NCBI GenBank assembly: GCA_004154925.1
Contig: QJNS01000718.1
Coordinates: 1-18,443 of the forward strand
Direction: 5' to 3'
DNA: 18,443 nucleotides
Source: Monosporascus cannonballus
Taxonomy: Eukaryota > Ascomycota > Sordariomycetes > Xylariales
A program made the position numbers and the translations under genes. Positions 1-9,422 of the stretch are shown here, one piece after another. Position 1 is the first letter of the stretch. Every line of letters starts with the position of its first letter. The notes under the pieces were generated by a model. It worked only from the letters and a program-made list of their open reading frames with translations. It made no database searches and was not told where the DNA came from.

Positions 1-191
1 TTCAGTCCGTGGCTTAACAGACGTACTGACCTCCCATTATTATCCCCGGACAGCCGACGGACAATACCCGCTCTATCCCCTCGACGCAGGGCGTTACCCC
101 AGATCCGCCAAGCCATCCATCCGTGCATACAAGTAGACCGACCGGCCCGTCTCCTTTGCGCTGGCTCGCTCAGCCAAGCCGGCGGGGCCTG

Positions 192-1612
192 TCACGCCTT
201 GCCGGCCAGGTACGCGATGTTCTCGCGCACCGCCGGCGTCGGCTCCCCCTGCCCCGTGTACACGTACCGCGCGGTCTGGGGCCAGGCCGCGGGGTGCGGC
301 AGCGGGAGGTAGACGACGTCGCCCTCGCGCACGTGGCCCGAGGCCAGCAGCGCCGCCAGCAGGGGGAGGGAGGTGGGCGCGCGCGTACTTGAGATCTGGT
401 AGGAGACGCCGTGTTAGATATTTTATATCAGTTTCGCCGACACATAACTGGGGGTCTTGGGAACGAGGGCGGGGGGGGACTGGGACCGCGGTCGGGGTTA
501 ATGATGATGATAATGTGGTAGTCCATTCAGAAAAAGGTATTTCACTCACGGATCGGCACCGCCTTCGCGTCGCGCATTAAGCTCTCGGGGTCCAAAGGCC
601 TCGAGCGGCCCGATAGCAGCGCGCCCGATTTGACGCTGCTGGAACGTCTCCTGGAAGAACTCGTCGGTTGTTGGTGGCGTTGTGGCGCAGTAGCCCCGAC
701 CTGGCTGGGGGAGGAGCTGCTGCCAGCGGCGGGGCCGTCCGCCACCGCGCCCTCGCTGCGGGCGGGCGGGTCCGGGATCGTGGCGCGCAGCTCGTCCATG
801 TCGAAGGTGCGCTGGATCAGGAAGGGCCGCCTCTCGAGGGCGCGGGGGCGGACGATGGCGCGGACCGTCCGGCGGCTTAGCGGCGGAGAAGTCACGGACT
901 GCCGGTCTGCTGCCGCCCTCTCGTCGTCGATGACGCTGGTCTGCGGGCGGCGCAGGGATCGCGCGATCACGAAGGCGTCTGCCGTCTTCGCGTCCCCGTA
1001 GTACACGTGCCCCCACAGCCGCAGCTGGTCGCGCGCGGCCATGGGCGAACCCTTCCAAGCCGCCAGCTGGGAGAGCGCCGGTGCCGAGACGCGCCGGTCG
1101 ACCGGGCGAAGACCCTGGCTGGCATACTGAGGTCCGGCGGGCAGTCTACGAAGCGGGGCAGCGACCGAGGCCGGCCTGTATTGCTCTGGAATTTGGGCCA
1201 CCAGCTCTCGTGGAGGCGTCAGTCCCGGCGAAGCTGGGCTAGGTAACCCGCGCTCCGCGTTGATGGGCGGAAGTGTGACGACCTTCTCGAACCGTGCGGC
1301 CGGGGGCGAGTGTTCGTCGATCGGCACGAGAGTCATGGGGTTTGTCAGGCTTGGATGCCGACTTCTCTGATTAAGACCGCCCACCAGGGCTCGCTCCTGA
1401 AACCTCATAGATCCATCGTAGGGGGGGGGGGGCGGATACATTGGGCTTGGGAGAGTTCTAGGAGACAAGGGCGAGGGGGACAGGCCTGCCGGGCTCGGGG
1501 TTGCCCCAAGTGCGACCCTCGACACCCAGTTGAGGCTGTGATGCTGATAGGTGGGATTCGTCCATATTGGGTCCAGATTCGGGCGTCTTGGAGCCCCAGC
1601 GTGAGTAAACAT
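192..1612 (-). CDS. Uncharacterised Pro/Ser/Arg-rich fungal protein, two exons
   Basis: No function is recognised. Exon 1 runs 1612 to about 550 (354 codons) from an ATG and is rich in Pro, Ser and Arg, without an enzyme motif; a run of 12 C on the coding strand (1421-1432) encodes part of a poly-Pro stretch. It ends in DAKAVPIR at a strong GTGAGT donor (549-544). The candidate acceptor CTACCAG (exon from 395) opens a 67-residue tail ending at a TGA at 192. The tail contains TSLPLLAALLASGHVREGD, a WPQTARYVYTGQGE stretch, and VRENIAYLAGKA. From memory, this resembles the conserved C-terminus of a family of fungal hypothetical proteins. The two parts do not join in frame: the exon 1 donor leaves one base over, while the tail needs phase 0 at this acceptor. 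Either a boundary is wrong or there is a one-base indel, possibly in the GC repeat at 380-386. The coding potential is convincing; the exact structure is not. Confidence 0.6.
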
Positions 1613-2336
1613 AAACGGGTTTGTTCGTGAGCAGGAGAAATACGGTATTCGATGTTTGCTCGAATGTCAGGTTAGTTGATGAACTAGGTGAAGCGGACCT
1701 ACCTTATCGTAAGGCGTGATGCGTCTTGATATTGAAAGTTTCTATGAATAGACCGACAGACAAAGGCCGAAGGGCATTTTGTCAGAGTTCTTTTCTCCAT
1801 TGTGAAAGGAGAATGAATGGCACAAAGGCGTTCACAAACACGCGGTAGCCTCGCGACTTGAATGAGTTTTCGGGTATGAAAGGAGGGTTGAGTAAGTCAA
1901 AGCCGTTAATCACATTGAGACGCAATCCTCGAACAAACGAAGCAGCGACCTGCTTATTACCCGTCTCAAAGGCGAGGGGCAAAAGCTCCAGAGTCTGACA
2001 ACGTCAGCTAACTTGCACTGATCAGGATTGTAAGACATGTATCTCTTGAGCTCTATATTATGGTCTATCATGCATTACAGAATATGTGGTCAGTCAAGCT
2101 GGCTTTGTTGAGAACGGCGTTTGCTCTATCTACCTGGTAGGCACACCAGTCTGAAAGCTTAGCTACCCATGTCGAAGGCCAACTGCCTCGACCCGAGAAC
2201 CGATGTAGCCATGACTTGAGTAGTAGGCAGAAAAGTGATCGTGTTATAGTAAAGCATATATGATCTCGTTAGTAGTATCCCATACCGAGGCAGCTGACGG
2301 ATATGTACGACTCACCTTGGAAAAAGAAAAGATATG

Positions 2337-2745
2337 GTGGAGCATTGCCCTTAACAGAATAATCGGAATCGAATATTGGGTGCTCGCGAACGAGGCGTCC
2401 CAAGCTGCGAATCGGACTTAAGTGATTCAAACACAATCTTCGCAACGGCTCTCTCATAGGGACACTGCCAACCCCATCTTCTCCTCGCGGATATACATGA
2501 GGTCACAGGCCCTGCGTTTCTTATGCCACTGTTGCAAGCTTGAAGTCAAGCCAGGCCCTCACGGGCAGGCCAGCCAAGCCAGGGATCCTGACAAGGCGAA
2601 GGCGGAAAATGAAGAGTCCTCCGAATTTCTCACGAGCTGATGGAATGTCTAAACCCCCGAGGAGGACGAGACCGAGAGACTGCGGATTCCGCAGTCTCTC
2701 TGTTTGTAGCTCGGAATCGCAGCTTTGGAAAGGGCAATGCTCCAC
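2337..2745. repeat. Inverted repeat pair, 16-bp identical core
   Basis: GTGGAGCATTGCCCTT at 2337-2352 recurs as its exact reverse complement at 2730-2745. A second, imperfect matching block lies beside each copy: the reverse complement of 2399-2416 matches 2711-2728 at 15 of 18 positions, in the same order. The left copy has roughly 45 extra bases between the two blocks. This pattern suggests an old inverted duplication or transposon relic rather than chance. Confidence 0.6.
2674..2700. repeat. 27-bp near-perfect palindrome (hairpin)
   Basis: GAGAGACTGCGGA at 2674-2686 is followed by a single T and then its exact reverse complement TCCGCAGTCTCTC at 2688-2700. That gives 13-bp arms with a 1-base centre. 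It lies about 620 bp upstream of the GWT1 ATG. Role unknown. Confidence 0.85.
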
Positions 2746-3254
2746 GAAGGGAAAAAGAAGAAAGGAAGCAGAAACCTCGTTTGGTATGCTCACAAATTTC
2801 TTTTTGAGTGACGGATTTTCGAGCCTAAGCACAGACCATCTCCGAGTCACAGCTGACCAACAGCTAGATACCACTCCATATTATGTAAGCGGGGTTTAAC
2901 CTCACTGAGGACCCAACGGTAACTTAGGTACCCCCCACCTACCTAGAGGTACGGTAGTAGCCTACTCCTGTCGTCACAGGGGGCCATAGCTCTCTCGATC
3001 GTACACACAGATAGACTACCTGGGTAGGTAGGTCCGGCTTTAGAACACGTTTATCACAACTACATACCAAGCTGACACATACATCTTTCCACTCTACTGA
3101 AATAGGCACCGCGACATACATAATCGCCGCCAATTGTCTCTGCCCGCCTGGGATGTCTCTGTAGGGTCGAATACAGAGCACACTCCTGAATTTCTTCAAT
3201 GCTTTTGCAGCCCGTCTGCCCCACCATCTGGTACCATCGTCATTTCGCCCTTTA

Positions 3255-3314
3255 GAGACGGAGACGGGAAAGAGAGAGAGAGAGACAGAGAGACAGAAAT
3301 AGACGGAAACGAAA
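3255..3314 (+). promoter_or_regulatory. GA-rich leader just upstream of GWT1
   Basis: The 60 bases before the GWT1 ATG are almost all purine on the plus strand, including a GAGAGAGAGAGA run near 3272-3284. The start context GAAAATGG fits a fungal initiation site. It is probably the core promoter or 5' untranslated leader; no TATA box is evident. Confidence 0.4.
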
Positions 3315-4881
3315 ATGGCGACGAATGCCACGCTTAGTTACAAGCAGATGAAGGAGGAGTTCGTGTCCAACTTGTCGGGAGGCGAAGTCACGGAAATCAA
3401 CTATGTGACGGCGGTCGCTCCGGTATGCGAACACACCACCCCCTTTGCGCCCGGTCAGAAAATCTAAGAGCTGATTCTGTTTCTCCTGTTTCCCTCAGGC
3501 GGCGTTCCTGCTGTGGTCGGCCTTGCAGTCGCGTCAGTCCTTCTTCAGGCCGTATCAACCTCTCAGCTTCCTAGTCGACTTCCTCCTGAACGTCGCCTCT
3601 CCTTTGCTCAGTATCACACTTTATGCGAACAACCCGTTGCTGCTCTGCGGTTTCATACTCGCCCCTGCCCTCTTCGTCTACGCCCTCCCGCCGAGGCCGC
3701 CGACGCCTCGAAGGAAGCCAAAACTGCCCCCCAATATGCAGTCTCAGAACTCATCCAGCACGTTACCTCTCTTGTCTACTAAGCCATTCCTGACGACGTA
3801 CCGGGGATCCATGCTCATCCTAACGTGTTTGGCGATATTGGCTGTCGACTTTAGGCTCTTCCCCCGCAGGTTCGCTAAAGTTGAGACTTGGGGCACCTCC
3901 CTAATGGATGTAGGAGTCGGCTCGTTTGTCTTCTCGGCCGGAGTCGTTGCCGCGCGACCAGCATTGAAGGAGAGGGCTGAAGGTCGAACCACCCCGCTAA
4001 CACAGAGGCTTCTCCATTCTATGCGGCACTCCCTCCCCCTATTAGTGCTTGGTGTCGCTCGTCTGATAAGTGTGAAGGGCCTCGATTACAATGAACACGT
4101 AACGGAGTACGGTGTTCATTGGAATTTCTTCTTCACTCTGGGATTTCTGCCACCCTTCGTTGCTCTCTTCCAGGCTGCCCTAAGGGTCATTCCCTCCTAC
4201 GCAGCTTTGGCCCTCCTTATAGGTGTTATCTACCAAGTCGTTTTGGAGAGCACGTCGCTTAAGGCCTTTATCCTTACAGCGCCGCGGACAGACCTGTTTT
4301 CCATGAACAGGGAGGGCATCTGCAGTTTCTGTGGTTACTTGGCCATATTCTTAGCTGGCCAGGACACAGGCATGTTTGTCTTGCCTAGGAACATCACGCG
4401 CAGCGGATCTAGCAACGGCGTCCAGCGGAAGACTCTGCTCCTAACTATGGCCGTGTGGGCTGCAGTCTGGACCGCGCTGTATATCCTCATTACAAATCCA
4501 GTCTACGGTGCCGGTGTCGACGTATCTCGTCGGCTTGCTAACTTACCATACGTCCTCTGGATCGCCGCCTTCAACTCGGCCCAGATCCTGGTCATTTGTG
4601 TCATTGATGCCTTCTTCTTCCCGGCGTTTTACAATGCCGCCGATGCGAGGACGGAAAAGGAGGCCTATGAGACGGCCACCAGTCCAGTCCTGCGAGCCTT
4701 TAACAGAAACGGCTTGGCTATATTTCTCGTCGCTAACCTGTTGACGGGCCTCGTCAATTTGACGGTTCCTACTTTGGATGTTACCCCCCTTGTTACGATG
4801 GCGATATTAGTCGGATATGCTGCCGCATTAACAGGTGTAGCGGTTGCTTTGGATAAGTGGGATTTGTCTATCAAGTTGTGA
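3315..4881 (+). CDS. GWT1: GPI-anchored wall transfer protein 1 (inositol acyltransferase)
   Basis: Gwt1 acylates the inositol of glucosaminyl-phosphatidylinositol in the ER, an early step of GPI-anchor synthesis. Exon 1 is 3315-3422 (36 codons: [20 protein letters not shown], then NYVTAVAP). A 76-bp intron (GTATGC...CTCAG, 3423-3498) is followed by exon 2, 3499-4881. The product is 496 residues, close to the roughly 490 of yeast Gwt1. The N-terminus matches the family pattern (YK..KE.FVSNL.GG...EIN.VTAVAP, then LLWSALQSR). Later family-like blocks are [40 protein letters not shown], and [14 protein letters not shown]. Many hydrophobic segments fit a multi-pass ER membrane protein. The gene looks intact and is the conserved anchor of the window. 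The next gene (MFS transporter) is convergent, with only about 100 bp between the stops. Confidence 0.95.
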
Positions 4882-4984
4882 GGGCGAATTATACTAATTC
4901 GAAAGTTAAAGTCATAAATCATAACGATGTATCGCTCGCAGCAGACCTGCTCTTATCCAAGCCTCATCCCCTGCTAGCATGCTA

Positions 4985-6611
4985 TTAGAAGGAGCTCCTT
5001 GCCCGTAGGGCGGGTCCGAACTTGTATAGCATGAACGGTATCGGCAGCATGCCTATCCCAATAAATGCAAGCAGGCTTGTAGCCCATGCTATGCCGAGTT
5101 TCTCGTACATCTGAATCGCAAACATGGGGAACCCGGCACCGAAGGAGTACCGTAGTATGCCGTTTGCTGCCACGGCAGAGGCGCCGTACATTGCACCGTA
5201 GGTATCGAGTAGGAAGGTCATACCGCCGAGCTACATGCGAGTCAGTCGGGTGCCAATTACTCATAGACGGGTGGGAAGCGTAGGTACTCACGAAAAGCGT
5301 CACTGTCCCCCATCCGAACGGAATGCCCGCTGCAATTGGCACCATGAAATGCACATCCGCCCTCGCCGTCCACGCGAACCAGAACAAGGCGATGGGGATC
5401 CCGAACGCCCCAAGCATACTCGTGTACAGCCTCTCCTCCGGCGGTGGTTTCGCAGGCGCACAAGCTGCCTTTTTCTTCTGGTACACCGTCTTGTCGATGA
5501 GCGCAAAGGTGAAGACGGCAAGCAGCGTCCCAATAAAGACGCCCAAGAACGCGAGCCCGATCTGACCGGCAGAGAATCCGTAGACGCCGATGAACACGTA
5601 CGGATAGCTATCAAAGAAAGCAAACAGCACGCCAAACACGAACGAGTGATACAGGGCCCAGCTAATAACGATCGGCTCCGTCGTCAACATCTTGAGTGGA
5701 CGCCCCAGCGTGACCACGAGCAGCATCTTCAGCGCCGCAGCGGCCGGCGGCTTCGGCGGTCCCGGCAGACCCCGCTGCTTCGCCCGCCGCGCCAGTATGA
5801 TCTTCTTACTCGTCTCCCTGCTAGGGAGCGCAAGCAGACCGATCGGCCCGGCGATGAGCAGCAGCACCCACATCAGCCAGCGCCAGTCGCCGCGCGTCTC
5901 TATCGTGTAGCCGCCGATTAGCGGTCCCAGGCTCGGGCCGAGGAAGAAAGTGCACGTGATGAGCACCGTGGCGAGACCGCCGCCGTGCTCCATGTCCCAG
6001 ATATCGGCCACGGTGCCGGCGCCCACGGCCAGGGCCGGCGCCCCGAAGGTCGCGGAGAGGAAGCGACAGACGATCAGGGTTTGGATGTTCCGGGCGAGGC
6101 CAGCGCCCGTGGTAAAGAGGAGGAATATAGGCAGCGTGATCAGGTAGACGGCTTTGCGGCCTTGGGTTTCGGAGATGGGCGCGCCGACTACGGGGCCTAG
6201 GGCTAGGCCTAGGGCGTAGAGGGAGAGTCCGAGGAGGGCGACTGGCTGACTGACGCGGAACTCGTCCATGACGGGGAAGACACCTGGGGAGTAGACGGAG
6301 GTGCCGAGGGAGCTGGGCTGCCATCAGCGATCATGATGGCCGAATGAGCGGAGAGGAGGAGGAGGAGGAGGAGGAGTCACGACTTACACGGAGAAGCCAT
6401 ATAAAGCCGGCAGCATCGTATGGTATATCCTTAACCCAAGGCTCCAGTTCTTGGGGTTAGCAGGGTCGGCAGGACCATCCCAGTCCGTGACAGCATCGAG
6501 TTCGTCCGGAGGAGGAGGCACCGACGGCAATGATGTCAACGAGGTAACCGATTTCTCGACTGACCCGTCAGAGTCGTCGCCAGTTGCGCTGGGCGCTGAC
6601 AATGGTGCCAT
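4985..6611 (-). CDS. MFS transporter, DHA1 multidrug/metabolite exporter type
   Basis: Three exons: 6611-6388, 6312-5292 and 5230-4985, with introns of 75 bp (GTAAGT...CCCAG) and 61 bp (GTGAGT...TGTAG). They join in frame to 496 residues. The first in-frame ATG is 6611; the frame upstream has only a GTG. The protein has a hydrophilic N-terminus with the NPKNWS signature typical of fungal DHA1 proteins (near residue 52). About 12 hydrophobic helices follow, with motif A as SETQGRK at residues 122-128, and a long central loop rich in Lys and Pro. Related fungal proteins export drugs, polyamines or secondary metabolites by proton antiport at the plasma membrane; the substrate cannot be read from the sequence. 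It is divergent from the thioesterase gene and ends close to GWT1, so it marks the left edge of the accessory locus. Intron 1 holds a GAG microsatellite. Confidence 0.9.
6353..6376. repeat. (GAG)8 microsatellite in intron 1 of the MFS gene
   Basis: Eight GAG units on the plus strand, read as CTC in the transcript, lie between donor (6387) and acceptor (6313). It therefore forms a long pyrimidine tract inside the intron. Confidence 0.9.
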
Positions 6612-7453
6612 TGCTATCACGTTGTTGAAGACGGAACTGAAGAAGGCTCAATTACAGAGTCGTGTGAGTTACCTAAATTCCTAGGTCCAGCTATGGGCTG
6701 GTAGCTGCTCTGTTACGAAGAATTCAAGAGACCACCTATAAACAAAAGCGATTTCAAGGGATTCTCGATGTTCAAATCATAGACATTGAGCTATATGATT
6801 CAGGTGCTACGAAGTATCGAAGCACCTATACAGGCAAATGGGAAATTATGAGAAGAGGCACGAAGAGAACCTCACGCAGCGGCAATATATGAAGCCGAAG
6901 ACGAGTAATCAATATAATACTGGTATTTCCACCACCAGGACCGGTGCTAGGGTGTAGATCGCTGTGTCAGCGTGCAACCCTTATTCAAGCGGAAGGTGAC
7001 ATGAAACCTTTGAAGTGGCGGCAAGGTGTCAGCGCACACACGTTGTCCAGTTGCTTTGGAAGTGGATCAAAAGGCGGAATGCCGAGGTAAGCCTAGAGGA
7101 GAGTGTCCGCTTTCAGGGGTGATGTTCTGTGTCGCCATACCTGGCATCTCGGGTACCCCACTCCTCCATACTCCTTTGCCTCGGGAGGCGCCTTAAAAAA
7201 GTGGGCTTGGTGTTCATAAAAGAATAAGCACAGCCCCCAGCCCCCCAGTTCTTGGTTGCGGGGTCGTAATAGGCTTATCGAACGCAGGAAGGCCGTGATA
7301 TTAAGCCTCTTATCTGTCCTTATACAGGCCGTCCACGTCTATCCATATAAAGTCTAACATCCCAACGTGGTTGGTCGAGGCTATCTCAACTTCACAAGTC
7401 CCCGTTCTGCTACTTCCCAATCTTATAGGACAGAGTCACGACAATTGGCAGCA
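6612..7453. promoter_or_regulatory. Shared upstream region of MFS transporter and thioesterase genes
   Basis: 842 bp between two divergent start codons. A CATATAAAG element (7344-7352) lies about 100 bp before the thioesterase ATG and could be a TATA box. Dyads that could bind regulators are CGG-N4-CCG at 7075-7084 and GCCTC-GG-GAGGC at 7178-7189. The first has the everted/inverted CGG layout often used by zinc-cluster factors, but a single copy is weak evidence. No convincing gene is seen inside. Confidence 0.45.
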
Positions 7454-8140
7454 ATGGCACCGGCCAAATTTAAGACTCAGCTCGAAGCGTCTTCTTACCA
7501 CGCCCCGGGAGGTGGGGAGCTTTACAAGCCGCTGAGAGAAAATATAGTGAGGCAGGCACTCGAGCAGGGCTACCATGAGGCTACGATGATGGAGCACGGA
7601 GTGGTATGGGCGGACGATCAAGACCCATGGGGCCACATCATGAACGCCGGCTTCCCTCACTACGCTTCGGCTTGCAACTTCCGTCTGTTCGAAAGCTTCG
7701 AAGAACATCTGAAGGATAAATTTCAGGACCTGATGAAGGTTCGGGGCATCGGCGTCATTGTCAAGTCCAGTACGCTGGATATCAAGAGGCCGGTCTCATA
7801 CCCAGACTCGGTGAGTAGGGCCTTAAGACGACCCAAGATTTCCTAATTATTGAGAGTCCGGCAGATCATTGTTGCGAACAGGATCGACGAGGTCAGACCC
7901 GATCGATACCACGTCACGACCACCATGTGGTCCTTAAGGCAGCAGGTTCCTGTTGCCGAGTCGCATGGATGGGTGGTTTTCTTTGACTACTCCAAGGGAA
8001 AGCCTGCGAACCTGATCGAAGCAGGCGGCGTGTACGCAAACCTTCATGCGGCACTCTGTGGACAGAGCAAGGTCTCGAACCAGAAAAAGGCCGAGTGGGA
8101 ACAAGCACATCCCAAGAAGCCTAGGGTCGCGAAGCTGTAG
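7454..8140 (+). CDS. Hotdog-fold thioesterase-like protein (4HBT type)
   Basis: Two exons, 7454-7810 and 7865-8140, with a 54-bp phase-0 intron (GTGAGT...GGCAG); 210 residues. The frame is open back to 7367 but without an ATG, so 7454 is the start. The signature is VVWADDQDPWGHIMN at residues 50-64, the acyl-CoA thioesterase pattern in which an Asp (D57) before Pro-x-Gly-His serves catalysis. It is followed by a helix (HYASACNFRLFESFEEHL) and the beta strands of a single hotdog domain (SSTLDIKRPVSY; RYHVTTTMW; GWVVFFDY). There is no signal peptide; it is probably cytosolic or mitochondrial and works as an oligomer. Known relatives cleave aromatic or fatty acyl thioesters; the substrate here is unknown. 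It is divergent from the MFS gene and convergent with the peroxidase gene, 245 bp between stops. Confidence 0.8.
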
Positions 8141-8385
8141 TGTTCAGAGCCTCTGGACTGGCCCTTGCAGCGACATGGCCTGGCCATCATCTACTTCGTA
8201 CACACGTTAAACGGGTGGCTCGCACAGTTTGGAGAAGCTCTTTGCCCGTCTCCGCTGATACTGCAATAATATATATTGACCGCGTAATTATACCGCAAGC
8301 CAGATTCTGTTCCCACACCCCATAACGACAATTGTGGATGCCTTCTTCCTGGCTGCACGCTCATCCGACAATCTCTAACAATATA

Positions 8386-9422
8386 TTACAGTTCTGAACC
8401 GTGGTTGCCTCTCGACTCTGTGCACCCTTCACGAAGCTGAAACTTGGCTGTCTCAGGCTCGACATCGATACCGTCTTTGTCACCGGGCGGATATGGCCTC
8501 TGGATCTGGTACCCGATGTGAAGCGACATGCGATCGATGTAGCTATTTGCCTCGGGTGAATAGTATGGCATCTCCCGACGCGCATAGCCCACCGGCCAGT
8601 CGTCGTTGAGGTAGAATGTCTTCACATCCTCGACATACAGCGTATTCAGGCCATGCTTACCAGCTCGTCCCAGAACCCCGAACATATTTCCGTACTGGGC
8701 AAGCGAACAAATCGCCATCTGGTTGCCAAAGCGAAAGTTTGGATTGTTGGCCTTGGAGTCATTGTGGCGCCGGTGATGGTGCTCGGCTGCGTCCTCGAAT
8801 GACAGCGTCACTCCGTCCTTGGACGCAGAAATCAGCTGTTCGAAGAGGGTCATGTTCATGTTGACATTGTCACCGAGTTCGCGATCGTTCCTAGTCGGGG
8901 CGGCAGGGCAGTTCGTGTCGTATTGGACCTTGTCGTCGGCCAGCATGTCCAAATCTATTCGGTCGAGTCCTGGATGATTTTTTCTCGTTGGCTCTAACAC
9001 GACCATGATCTGAACAGGTCAGCAGGGCGCTGGGTTTTCTCCAGAAGCTATCTTACATTGTCATCACCAAAGTTCCAGACGACCCTTGCTGCTTGCGCCA
9101 TCTCGTCATAGCTGATATTCCGTCCTGATCGATTGATATATCCCCTATTCGCAAGAGCGTTCATCGCGGGACACGATGATCTCCGATAGTATCCATTCTC
9201 GGATCCGTTGGTGTGCTTTTCATAATAGTGTTCTTTCTCGTCCCACACAAATGGAATTTTGTACGGGATTGGATGGTCTGGGGGTGGAAAGAAGAGATCA
9301 TTATGTCCGATTGCCTTCTGCCCTTGGGTTCCTACCAGCGGTTCCTGCTCCGCCCATGATGGGAGTGAGAGGGCAACGCCTAATTCGCCTAGCAGAAGGA
9401 TCTTTCGCATTGAAGAATACAT
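8386..9422 (-). CDS. Secreted heme-thiolate peroxidase (chloroperoxidase/peroxygenase family)
   Basis: Two exons, 9422-9057 and 9009-8386, with a 47-bp phase-0 intron (GTAAGA...TTCAG); 329 residues. ATGs at 9422 and 9410 are both possible; MRKILLLGELGVALSLPSWA then acts as a signal peptide. The proximal motif is SSCPAMNALANRGYINR (residues 82-98), giving C84 as the heme thiolate ligand; the usual form is PCP. The acidic-site region reads AEHHHRRHND around E198, where the family usually has EHD or EGD. The tail (LNDDWPVGYARRE) also fits Peroxidase_2. Family members use peroxide to halogenate, epoxidise or hydroxylate; the actual reaction here is unknown. The gene is divergent from the lipoxygenase gene, and both products appear secreted, so a joint role in lipid oxidation is plausible (inference). 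Confidence 0.82.

Larger units (their letters stand above)
1613..3314. other. Intergenic region without a convincing gene
   Basis: This 1.7-kb stretch separates the minus-strand unknown gene from plus-strand GWT1, so it holds both upstream regions. Short open frames exist on both strands, but none has recognisable motifs or homology. It contains an inverted duplication (copies near 2337-2416 and 2710-2745), a hairpin at 2674-2700, and ACCTAGGTA/GGTAGGTA-type low-complexity sequence at 2921-2952 and 3016-3034. I see no tRNA or rRNA. Confidence 0.6.

Noticed and set aside
546..1058. 170-codon minus-strand frame overlapping the leftmost gene in another phase
   Set aside because: It reads as GC-rich Arg/Pro/Gly shadow sequence; the 354-codon frame leads into the DAKAVPIR end and a strong donor site.
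1421..1432. Run of 12 G as a possible frameshift site
   Set aside because: The frame is open on both sides as written and the run encodes Pro residues. Length error is possible but cannot be shown.
2540..2899. 119-codon open frame on the plus strand upstream of GWT1, and the 117-codon frame opposite it
   Set aside because: Basic, low-complexity translation without any recognisable motif. The two frames overlap on opposite strands across a palindrome, and no splice context supports either.
5235..5921. 228-codon plus-strand frame opposite the MFS gene
   Set aside because: Arg/His/Gln-rich shadow translation of the GC-rich transporter exon. The minus-strand frame has clear family motifs and correct splicing.
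7367..7453. Upstream extension of the thioesterase reading frame
   Set aside because: It begins at GTG and has no ATG before 7454; the extra residues do not look like the family.
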